Source: Notamacropus eugenii (taxonomy: Eukaryota; Chordata; Mammalia; Diprotodontia; Macropodidae). From it: a stretch of DNA of 64,000 bases. Shown here in pieces: positions 12,501-24,500 of the stretch. The notes under the pieces were generated by a model. That model did no database searches. It saw nothing but the letters and a program-made list of their open reading frames with translations, and was not told where the DNA came from. The stretch is from the NCBI RefSeq assembly GCF_028372415.1, contig NC_092878.1:28626903-28690902 (forward strand). Direction: 5' to 3'. Both the position numbers and the translations under genes were made by a program. Positions within the stretch are counted from its first letter, which is position 1; every line of letters starts with the position of its first letter.

Positions 12501-15500
12501 CAAAATGATTAAAAAAAAACCAAAAAACCTAAATAATTCTTGTTTTAATAAGTTTTTTAAAACACCTACCAGAACCACACAAAAATGGTTATTTAATATT
12601 TCTTGATTACATTAAGAGACAAAGATCAATAAAAAGTATTAAATGAAGCCAATCCTAACACTGACAATCCTCTCTTCAGAGTTATCAAAGATCCCTTAAT
12701 CTCCCAATCTCAATCCTCATCCTTCTTGAACCGTTTTTAGCCTCTAACACCAACAATCACCCTCTTCTTGGAAATCTTTTCTCTCAAGGTTTTCATGATC
12801 ATGCATTTTCCCAGTTTTCCTCCTGACCACTCCCTTTTTTTCTCCTTTGCTGGATCTTCATCCAGGTCATACCCACTAACCATGGGTGTCCCCAAGGCTC
12901 TGCTCTAGGTGCCCTTCTCTTCACCCTCTATACTATTTCACTCCAGATAGGTAGGAACTCCATGCAGATGATTCTCAGATTTGTCTCACCTTTTTCCTGA
13001 CCTCCAGTCTCATACCTCCAATTGTCTATTTTAGACATTTCCAACTTGAGGTCTCATAGACATCTTAAGTTCAACAAGCCCAAGGCTGAACTCATCTTTC
13101 CCCCAAAACTCTCCCCTCTTCCTACCTTCCCTACTGCTATCAAAGAGTGCCATCATCCTCCCAGTCATCCAAATTCACAACCTAGGTGTTGTCCTTGACT
13201 TCTACGCTCTCTCATCTCTCATATCCAACCAGGTGCTGAGTCTGATCATTTCTGCTTTTATAACACCTCATCCTCCATGCTTTCTTCTCCCTTCTGATAC
13301 TGCCCACTGCCCTGATCCAAGCCCTCATCACCTCATTCCTGGACAATTGCAACAGCCTGCTGATTGGTCTGCCTGAAAGACTCCTCCACTCCACTCCTCA
13401 AGTCTCTGCTCACTCCAGGTCATCTCCCCTCAGCTGCCAAATTGATCTTCCTAAAGTATAAGTCTGACCACGTTAAACCCACTCAAGTGGCCATCTATTG
13501 TCTTTAGGATCAAATAGCAAATCCTCTGTTTGGTTTTTGAAGCCATCCATACCTTCCTACCTTCCCAATCTTCTTACATTTTACTCCCTTTCACGTACAC
13601 TGTCATCCAATGACAATGGTTTCTTTGCAATTCCTTGAACAAGACTTTCCATTTCCCAACTCGAGACATCTTCACCTGCTGTCTTCCATGCCTGAAATTC
13701 TCTTGCTCATTTCGGCTTCCTAGTTTGCCTGGTTTCCTCGACGTCTCACCTAAAGTCTAATCCTCTCCAAGAAACTTCTCCCAGTCCTCCTTAATGTTAG
13801 TACCTTCTCTCTGTCAATTATCTCCAATTTATGCTGTACGTATCTTATCTGTACTTAATGGTTTGCATTTTGTCTCTCCCATTAGAGCTTCTGGAAAGCA
13901 GGGAGTCTCTTGTATACCCAGAACTCACTATATGCCTGGCACATAGTAGGCACTTAAATAAGTGGCAACTGACTGAATGATACCCTAGAACACTAGGTTA
14001 TATTTGATACGAGATCTTTTTATCTTTGACCTGCACTAGGGGCAGAGATTGAAAAAAAAAATCTTTCAAAATTTTTACAACGTACTTAAGAGCAACAATC
14101 CATAAATACCAAGGTTGATTTTGTAGAGAAAGCAGTAGCTTTTTCTCAGTAATATAAAACTCCAAAGTGCTCCCGTAGGTCTTTCCTAAGATGTGGCGAT
14201 TAGAACTGTATTTATGATTACAGGTGGGGTAAGCACATGATTTTTACAAGTCCGTCAATTAGCATTTATTAAGTACCTCCTGTGTGTACTGTGGACAGTT
14301 GTGTTTATAATATCTCTCAGTTAGAGGTAACGTGGCATTGTAACTAGTATTTGAGATTTAGAATCAGGAGAACATAGGCTCAAATCCCACCTCCAACACT
14401 TACTACGTGTATGTGACCATGGACAAAGTCACTGAACATCTCTGAGCCTTAGGCCACTTTCTAACACAAGAAGAGTGGTTTTCCATTTCCAAAGGACTTA
14501 TGATGCAAAATGCCATCCACATCCAGAGAAAGAACTATGGAGTTGGAATGCAGAATGAAACAGATTATTTTCTCCTTCCTCATGGTTTCTCCCATTCATT
14601 TTAATTCTTCTATGCAACATGACTAATGTGAAAATATGTTTAACAGGAATGCATGTGCAGAACCCATATAAGATTGCATGCCATCTTGAGGAGGTGAAGG
14701 GGGGAAAATCTGGAACTTATGGAAGTGATTGTTGAAAACTGAAAACTAAAATATTAATAAATTTGGGGGGGAAAAGAAAACATTAGTTTCTAAAAAGAAA
14801 AAGAGTAATTTTCCCACACTGATGTATGAATATAGTATGAACTTCAACATAGATGAGATCAAACTATGTCAAATTTGTATGTACTCCATGCTTACTGAAG
14901 TCACACAAAACTACATTAGTTCAAAAAGGACATCTCTGTTAAATTCCTCCTGAAAACCCTGTTCTTTTCATGAGTTCTGTTTTGTTTTTTTTTTTAATAA
15001 TTTCTTGAATACAATCTAACATCAAAGCTTAACTTAGACTCTGGCTGCAGAAAAAAGATCCCTTGTGAGAAGTTCTAATCATACTGCAAACATTTGCTAA
15101 CCACATCACAGTTGGTTGTAATGCACTTGGGAGCACTGTGCTATTTTAAAGAAAAGCAAAATGTTCCTTAGAGGCAAAGGCCAGAGGGCTCTACAGCCTC
15201 ACATAACTGCTAAATACAACTTCTGAGTGATAGCAGAACTATCTTCTCTCAGATTTGATACCCTCAGGACAGAGAGGAAGTCTTAAGCTGAACTTCAAGA
15301 ACAATGTGGTCCTGCTTTATCTTTCATTATTTTAAAACTGTCTGACATCAAGATCAAAATGATAGGCTTTTAAGTTGAAGAACCCTAGAAAGTCTCATGT
15401 TAAACCAGCCCAAGGACATGACAATTTTGTCTTATTTTCTATTGCACATTCTAAATTCTTCATCAGTGGCCTTTTCTATTGACTATATCTAATCAGTTCA

Positions 15501-18500
15501 ATAGAACTGAATTTTGTATTGGATAAGACTGTGGGTACAACACAGACCTACTGACCTGGGTCACAGGCCACATCAATAATCAATTTTCCAAATTCTCTTC
15601 CATATTACATGATCACAAAGACTGAGGTTCTCTTTAGTTTCTTTTCATATCTTAACACTGAAAAGCCGAATTAAAATAGATGACGTACAGTACTCCAAGC
15701 CCCCCACAAACATACTTACCGGCTTCTCTACAACAGTTGTATGGTTTGTTCCATTGTACCTAGCCTATAAACAGAGAAAAACATGATAAAGATTGAGAAA
15801 CATCTGTTCTCCCTTCAGAGATTAAGAACTAAAGAAAAACAATTACCTCTTGTTTTCCTCCTGCTAGTACCACTGGATGCATAAAATCCCCAGAAAAACT
15901 CTATAAAAAATGGTAAAAAACTTAGAATCATCAAAGAAATAAGAAAATGTGGTATGTCAACACACCACAGAAACTCTTATGGCAAGAGAGACAATTCTTA
16001 ACTTCAAATACAGCAAACTGCTACTGACAAACAGAAGCATTCCATACACAAATGAATAAAGCCCTCTCTAGAATTAGGAAAACTGTATTAAAACCCAGTG
16101 GCCAATTCCTGGCTGGGCAACTACATTACATTTATTATTTTGTCAGGTTTCTGCATATTGCTTTTCTCATGGGCATATTTCTGCCCTGAAGAAATGAAAC
16201 TGTTAACAGTGAGGTGTTATTTTTGCTTTGATAGAGGGAAAGAACACCATTTCATTAGCATAGGTAAGTTTGACCTCGCCAAGACAGCAGCAGTAGGGAC
16301 ATCACAGCATCAGAGATTCAGAGCCGGGAGGGACCCTTTCTTAGAAACTATCTAATCCAACCCTGTCATTTTAGAAATGAAGAAACTAAAGGCAAGAGGG
16401 GAAAAAATGACCTGGTTACACAAGTTAAGTAAGTGGCAGAGCCAGGATTTGAAGTCAGGTCCTCTTAAAGAAAACCCAGCACTCCTGCCATACCATACAA
16501 CCTCTTATTAATGCTAGGCTAGCAAGCCTGACTGCAGAATGGAAAAGCTACAGATTTTTTGGCCTCCATAACAGAAGGTTTCAATTTATAGACTTGAAGA
16601 ACAGGAGATAACATGGATACCTTTTACTCATTTTGCCTCTTTCTCGTTCTTTCCCCTATTTTTTATCTTATGCATCTCCTAACTTGGACACTATCAATCT
16701 CTGCAAGGTCCAACATTTCTAAATGCTGACATCTACATGACCTTCCCAGTTCTATTATCTGACTTCTTCATCCTTCTGCTATTAACCATTCAAACCTCCT
16801 TCGTCAGAGGCTGTGCAACTGGCGACTTCTAAGACAATGCCCAATTTTCTTTCACCTATCCAAAGTAATTTATGCATTCCTTTGCAATATAAATTTCTTG
16901 AAGAACAGGACAAATAATGTGACTTTGGGTTAAAAAAGTCAAAAGTCTATTTAAAAAAATTTTTTTCTCTATAAAACAAACAAATAAATAAGAAGCCTGA
17001 AGCATTTTCAATCTCAGGTCAGCAGTAGTTAAGTCCAATAAGCTTGATTCTGGGAGTGAAGAATCAGGTACAAAGAAATGACTGAAGAACTAAAGTCTGA
17101 GTTTTTTTCCCATATTTTCATGCAAAGAAAACATCTCTTTTCGACATATGTCACTGATTCCAAAAGTATCAGTACCTGCTTCCAACTTGTCCTTCCCAGG
17201 TAAAATGCTCCAAAATAACCCCGTCAGCAGAGAACAGGAACAATACAACAGAAGATTACCTCCCTCTCATCTTACACCACCTCCACCCTTTTAAATACTA
17301 CCTGTGGTTTAAAGAGTTCACTGTAGTTCTGGAACAAGGTTGGTAACATTTCATAGGACCCAGGCCAACCATGACGTTCTTCTTTAGTGCTTCCAAAATA
17401 CGTTTCTGCTTGTTCATCCTGACGAGACAAAAGACCAAGCACTAAATATATTTTATGCAAAATGATCTACCTTTCATAAAAAGGCCTTTGGAAAATAACA
17501 AAGGTGGACTTTGGGATGAATAAAATATTGGGGGTTCCTACATGCCAAGAAATTAACATGACTTCAGATAATAAATGATATGACAAAAATTATTATAGCA
17601 ACTCACATTTATGTAATCTGAATGTTACATGTTTTTGATGCTTTCCAAACACCTAATACCAGTGGGAAGTAGGCAAGGAAAAAATTATTTTTACCACTCT
17701 ATAAATAAGGAAACAGGCCCAGAGAAGTTAAATGTCTTGCCTGTGGTCACACAGCAAGTCTTATTTACGTAGAATTATTTCACAAAGGAGAACAATAACT
17801 AATTCAAGCTTGCAAACAGCAGGATTCTTTTAACAATAACCAAGAATTTAAAAGCTTTAGAGTCCCCAAGGAGGAAAATTCTGCAGAGCTGGAAAGTTAA
17901 GACTTTTAAAAGTCCAAACAAAGTGACATACCCAAAAAACCATTACCTTGCCCTACAAATGACAAAAAGATATATACAGCCTTTCTCACAGGCTAAGAGA
18001 CCACAAAAGGATTCTAGGAATCCAGTCTTCTATTCTTTTCATCCTAAATTCAGTCCCTTATTAACTCTTTGAGTTTCATGCCTAAACATCAATCTCCAGC
18101 TGACGTCTCTTTCAAGTTCTATTCCTAAATTTCTAACTGGTTGACGAACATTAGTAGCGGGCTATCACACTGTCATTCAAAATACCATATATTACATTAT
18201 TAACTTGCATTATTTATGAAGGGTTTGGTAAACAAAGAAACTTCAACTCAAACTTTGTCCCATTTCCCCCAAATTTCATATAAAAAGAATCTAAGTTAGT
18301 GAAGTTTTATTGTATATTAGATTAGACATCTAATAAGGACATGCGATTTCAGCTGAGAACCCTGGAAATTCTAACATTATCTATCTTTCCATCATCATTT
18401 CAACCTTCCTAACATTCCTTCGAACCTTTTGTAAGTGTGACAAAACATATGTGTACATCTCAATTCTCTTCAAATCCAAGAAATAGTTAGAATTTGTATT

Positions 18501-21500
18501 CTAGCTGACCAAAAACATTTTATACAAATCTGAAAATTAGGCACCAAAGGCTAAAAGTTTTATACCATGGGGCAGAGATCATGTCTAAAGCTTAGTTTAT
18601 GACAAACTGAGATGGCCAAAGAGCATTTACTACTAGCAAATAAAGTCAAATCATCTCTGAGAAAAAGTTACAGGAAAAATAAACAGAAAAAGAATTCCAC
18701 TGAGATTACATGAAGACACTGGAAACAAAGACAACATCTGGAGAGTCGATGTGGAACAGCACGGAAGACACATCTTCAAAGGAGGCAATGTCATAAATGG
18801 ACAAAGTGCTCCACTGGGAGGCCAGACAACTGAGTCTGACTTCTGGTTCTGCCTGTAACTAGCTGTGTAACACATCTGTGAGATGACAGGTGGCTAGACA
18901 AGGAGATCTCATTGCCAGATCTGACATTATAGAATTCTATGTTCCTTACCCCAAAGTTGAAGACTTCATTGTAACAGTTACAAGAACGCAAGTACCAGGT
19001 CACATTGAAACTCAAAGATGGATCCAAAGGTTCTCCTTCAACTATAATAGAAGAGATGCATGTAAGTAAAGGCAATACCCACACAAAACAATTTTCCAAT
19101 CACATTGCCTTAAATCCCACTTACTCTCTGGAAACGTTAGAGAACAGTGTCCTCATTCAAATACATGCTAAGTAGGGACATATGAAAAAAAAACAACATG
19201 TCTTCTTAAACCAGATATAACTGCTGCTGTCTAAAAGTATGGCCTAATAGGACAGTGCTATCCTATATTTCAATTTCGAGAGGCTAGACACTCTACTTTT
19301 TAATGCCCAGAAACCTCCCCAATGCCTGGCACTGTGTCACAGAAGATTCCATAGGTGATAGAGCAGACAAAAGCTAGGCGTGTCTGCCAAGGCAAATCAA
19401 TATTTATTAGCCACCTACTATTCAAAGTCCAAGTCACCTACTATACAGTCCTAGGCACTGTGCCAAGTATCAAAGGGGGTACAAAAAGCGCACAACACGG
19501 CTCCTGCCCTTTAAAAGATTTTCATCTAGGTTAGAGAGGTAAGTTATAAATACAGGGCAAATTAAATGACCATGAAAGTTCTTAATAGTACAATTCAATT
19601 CAAGCAAAGAAGGCACTGTGCTAGGCACTAAGTAAGGATACAAAAACAAAAACCAGTCAAGAAGTCTTCGAGATCAGCAGGCATAAAGATAAGTAATGAA
19701 AACAGAATAAATGTGGTGATAAGGAGACAGCAGGGGTGACAAACGCATGCATTTCAGGCAGAAGACCCATTTGTGTGTGTAGGGTGAGAGAGAAAGAGCA
19801 GGCCAGTCTGTGAGGAACATACAGCCTGTGAAAAGTAGTGTGAAAGAAATCTGTGAAGGGAGGTTAGAATCAGACTGAGGAGGGCTTTAAATGCCATTCC
19901 AAGAAGTCAGTATTTTAGCCTAAAGGCATAAGGGAGCCACTGATGATTTCTGAGAAGGGAAAGAACATAGTCAGAACACTGGCTGCAGTGTGGAAGGTGG
20001 ATTCAGAGGACATTACGTAACGAACTGTTTAATAAATAGCATGGTTAAGTGCCGTTTGGCATTTAAAGCTCTTCCCAAACTAGTCTCATCTTACCTTTTC
20101 AGTTTTCTTATACTTTATTCCCCTCCACATACTCCTCCCCGCTCCCCATCCAGGGACACTGGATATGTCCTTACGGCTCCTCACACAATATGCCCGGCCT
20201 TTTCACTGGCTACATCCTAGGCCAGCAATACTTACCCTCCTAACCTCTATTTCCTCACTTCCCTAATTTTTTTCAAAACCCAACCTCATCTTCTGCAGGA
20301 GGCCTTTATAGAAGTTATTTGTATGTTGTCTCCTACATCAGAAATCAAGCTCCTTGAAGGCAGGGACCATGGTTTCACTTCTTTTATATACCCAGTTCTT
20401 CCACCCAGCACACAATAAGCACTTAACAAATGCCTGTTGATCGATTGATGCTATGCATTCAGAAAAAGCCAAAGACACCAGGGACTGAAAGAGCTTCATG
20501 GAAGAGGAAGGACTAGTTAGACATTAAAGAATTGTAGAATTTCAAAGGAAGATGCAGGACATTCCAGACTAGTAGGGAATGAGATGATCAAGGACACAGA
20601 GACAGAAAAGTTTCAAACAAGACTGTATTCTTTCAAGGAACCACTCAGGGAATCCTAAGCCTCCCCTAAACAAAATTTGAGAGCTAGTGATCCACAGGAA
20701 TAAGCCCTTGAGTCCAGAAACTTGGGCTGTGTGCAGTTCCGGATGTGCCACTGACTGGGTGTGGAAACCTGAGCAAATCACTCAAGTTCTTGGTACCTTT
20801 TTCCTGGTATGTGGCGGAGTGAAGAAATTTCAGCCCCTCCCTGCCTTTTGGAGATGTGGTAAGGACCAATGTAATTACACCTTTGAAATTACTTCTAGCT
20901 CTCAAGATATTACAGAAATTACATAAAAAATTACATGAGTTACGTTACTTATTTTACAAATAAATTTCTACAGGGAGAAGGCATAGGAAAAAAATTAAAA
21001 ATCACCAAAACATTTTACACCGAAACATTTAGGCATCATTAAACTGCCTAAATGTAGCAATCAGAAGGCCTGTGGAAACTGTAAAAAACTATACTATCTT
21101 GAATTCTTCAGGGGAAAAAGTAGGATATTTTAGAAAGCTGGTCAATTAAAGGCCAATGCAGAACAAGTCAAAAAACTGAATTCAGCTAACTCCTGGTAAC
21201 ACCAACTGCAAGGATTTACCTATCACACCTTAAAGACAACCCACTCAGTAACTTGAATAAACATTATGGCTTTAGGAGAAAATCAAAAGCAACCCAATCA
21301 ACTTCTATAGACCCCTTAGAAAGATATATGTAAATAACTAGTAAAGACAATAAATTACATAAGGACAAAGACAAAGTGCTGCAGAAATACAATGTAAATA
21401 TTAACTGCCCACACAGACTCTAAAAACACTTGAAATATGAGTACTATGTACAGCCTGAATAACTTGGTGATTTAATTTCTGTATGAAAATTATAAATGGG

Positions 21501-24500
21501 AAAGGAACGTACACATTGGTACAAAGGATGAGAAGTTCACACTTGATTATCCACTAGGGTCTTCTGAAGAAAAACTTGCTGACTCTAAAAGCTACCCAGC
21601 TGATACATCATTCAACACTGATGTATCAAGAAGAGAGTTATTTAATTTAAAAAGAAATTTTTAAAGTCATCAGTCAGAAAAACCGTATCACTTTCCCTAC
21701 TGAGTATATCCTCATCTGCTATAACCTTAATATATACTGGTCATAATCAATTTCTTTCATAAGTTATTTTATGTACCTTTTGGAAATTATATGATAGGGG
21801 TGGTGGGGAAGACACTAAGAATGCTCTCTGCTTTCTCTGTACAAAGGTTCAGAAATGATTAAGACAGAAATAAAAGATGTATTTTCCCTAATCTCTATAT
21901 ACTGCTTTCAACCACCATGTTTCTTTCTAAAGGCAGAGGCTGAAACTGAATATAAGCTTTTCTTTGATGCTCAACGGAATGCAATAAATAATGCTAGAAG
22001 ATTAAACTAAATCTATCTATTAAAATCTCTGGAGATCCTATAAGGCTATTTATGTTCCTAATATAAGCCATGGTCTACTGTTAAATATTTTTAAACTATC
22101 CTAAAAATGTCATATGAATATATTAATCATTGTCTCAAATGATGAACAATTATAATCCCTAATAAAAGAATTTATCTTTGAATTATTGGCAATACTCTTC
22201 CAAAAAACCCAGGGAATGAAATCATTTCCTCCTCATATAGTGAAAAAACATGTAATACTTACATCCAGAGTCAAATATAAGTATAACCTAAAGGTAGGCC
22301 ACAGATTCAGCACCCTACAACCACAGGCTTTGGAGCTTGGCAAATACCTAACAAATGCACAAAGGTAAAAAGCAATGCTGCCTCCGATGCTCAGCACAGC
22401 AGACTGCACACGCACTCAGTTACCAAATAAGCTTAACGCATTACAAGTGTTGGTAGGGAGTGTGTAGGCAAGGGCTATCTAAAATCTCTCAAGTTTAGGC
22501 CTTTGTTTATCCACTAAATGTACACATGCCTGGCCTTGGAAGCTGAGGAGAGATGAAACATCCCAACAAACCACTTTTTCTATACTTCAGATTATTCATT
22601 TCAGCAATACCAAATGTAATCTTATTTACTTACGTAGACCCAAGTTTCAAAAAGCATCAAATATTTTCAGTACATAAGTTAGAAAATTTTTCTTAATTAT
22701 CAGAAGTATGATGACCGTGGCTATCATTTTTTTTTAAATCAGAAATCAGATGGGATTTAAAGACTCACACTTCAAGATGATAGAAGTGTTGTTGAAGAGG
22801 ATCTTTCCAAAACTAAAATATTTCTTCTTCTCCTGAAAAAAGAAAAGTGAAAAATAAGGAAAGGCAGCACGGGATAGTAGTTAGAAAGATGGCCCTGGAG
22901 AGAGTAGACAGCCGGACTAGGAGACACTAGACAAGTCAGTGACCCAATGGGAACTCTCTTCCCACCAACCACCCTCCAGATCCTAGACCATTCAAGGTGG
23001 AGGTCTAGTTCCTGCCTCAGATAAAGATGGCTAGATAGATCAGACCATTTGATAATACATTTCAACTTTGTCCTGAGGAGAACATCACTGGCTGGACATT
23101 CTAAATGTTGCAAAATCCCAAAACTGGTTTTCTTAATTAGGAGAAAGAAAAGAGAAAAAGCATTTATTAAACCCCTATTATACACCAGGCCCTGGGCTAA
23201 GTATTTTACCAAAATTATCTCATCTTAGCTTCCCAAAATGCCTGGGAGATATTTTTAATGACTCCCATTTTACAGCTGAGGAAACTGAGGAGATCTGCCC
23301 CAGGTCATACACCTATAAATGTGTAGCCATACCTGAATCAGGTCTTCCCAACTCCAAGCTCACAGGGACACCAGCTGCCTACAGTTGCACTCACTTCTAT
23401 CAGGGATATATTTTGATTTAATAGAATGTGAACTAAAAACTCTAGGAAGTCAATGGCCAAACATGGAGTTAAATTCATTTTCTGACTCCCTTTTCAATTT
23501 CAATTTAATTTCAAATGTTCAATTTAACGAGTGGTTGTTTTTTTTTCAATTTAATTTGAAGAGTAGACTGAGCCTGACTCCATACATTTCCTTTCTGCAG
23601 GAGTCAGGCTCAGTCTACTCTTCAAATTAAATTGAAAAAAAAAACCACAACACTCCTTAAATGCCTACACTGTGATGAGCAGAGTGCTTGGGAGGCTCCA
23701 AGTTTAAATGAGAGAATTCCGACACTCATGAAGCATATTTAGTGGGGGGCATCAAATATGAATGACGAAAGTGGAAACAGGCACTGTGCAAAAAAATGGG
23801 GCCCGGGAGGGAGGACAGCGTGGGGAGGAGGGGGAAATCCGGGGAGTCTTTCCAAAGGGTCCGGGGCTACCGGCTCCTCTTCTGGACCCGAACGCACAGC
23901 TTTGTATTCTGATACGGCCCGTTACCGACAGGTTACACTCCTCACTGGAGGCCAGTTAAAGGGCATTTCCAACACTTTTATCGAGAGGGTTTTCAAGCTG
24001 ATGCACTGTTTTTAAGCGCCTCCTGCCCGCCTCCGACCCGTCCGGCACTCAAAGGGCACGTGCCAGCGCTTCCCAAACGGTGCCCGCTCTCAGGAGGCGT
24101 GCCAGTCTGCCCCTCCGGGCCGGGCCCGCTCTCCGACCAGGCAGCGGACGCTCCCGGAGCTTCCAGGCGGTCAGGGAGGGTAAATAAATCCGGGACAGTC
24201 CGCTTCGTACACGGAAGCACCAGGCCATAAACGCGGCCCCACTTCCTCGTTCTCCCGTCCGACCACGGGCGCCGGTCTCACGACCGCCAGGCCCGACTCT
24301 CCGCGGGAGGGCAGGGAGGGAGGAAGGCCTGCCTTCGGGGAGCCCTCTTTGGAGGGCTCTTCCCTCACTTTCCGAGGAGCCTGCTCCCCGCCTTCCGAGG
24401 GGTCTCCGGCCTCCCCGCTCCCGCCGCCCTCAGTAACGGCCACCCCTCGGGCTCCCATTTCTAGAGGGGGGCGGGACCCCAGGGTGGCAGAGGGGACCCC

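Larger units (their letters stand above)
12271..15719. other. TMEM87A intron 6
   Basis: 3.4 kb, largely repeats: a TG/TA-rich tract (12418-12490), a long L2 (12650-13985), a MIR (14325-14460) and the 3' part of a marsupial repeat (14497-14795). The last 0.9 kb is A/T-rich with nothing identified. Confidence 0.6.
17419..18949. other. TMEM87A intron 3
   Basis: 1.5 kb with a MIR-like piece at 17640-17760 and another at 18803-18895. The rest is A/T-rich unique sequence. Confidence 0.5.
19042..22768. other. TMEM87A intron 2
   Basis: 3.7 kb. Old repeats fill 19390-20455 and a MIR lies at 20690-20830. From 20930 to 22768 I see only A/T-rich sequence without a recognisable gene or repeat. Confidence 0.5.

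Noticed and set aside
12650-13985. Possible coding remnant of reverse transcriptase
   Set aside because: It is an L2 element with stops in all frames, so it is listed as a repeat, not a gene.
22772-23212. 146-codon minus-strand frame
   Set aside because: Reads from a SINE through the intron into TMEM87A exon 2 in the wrong frame; the true exon is only 22769-22832.
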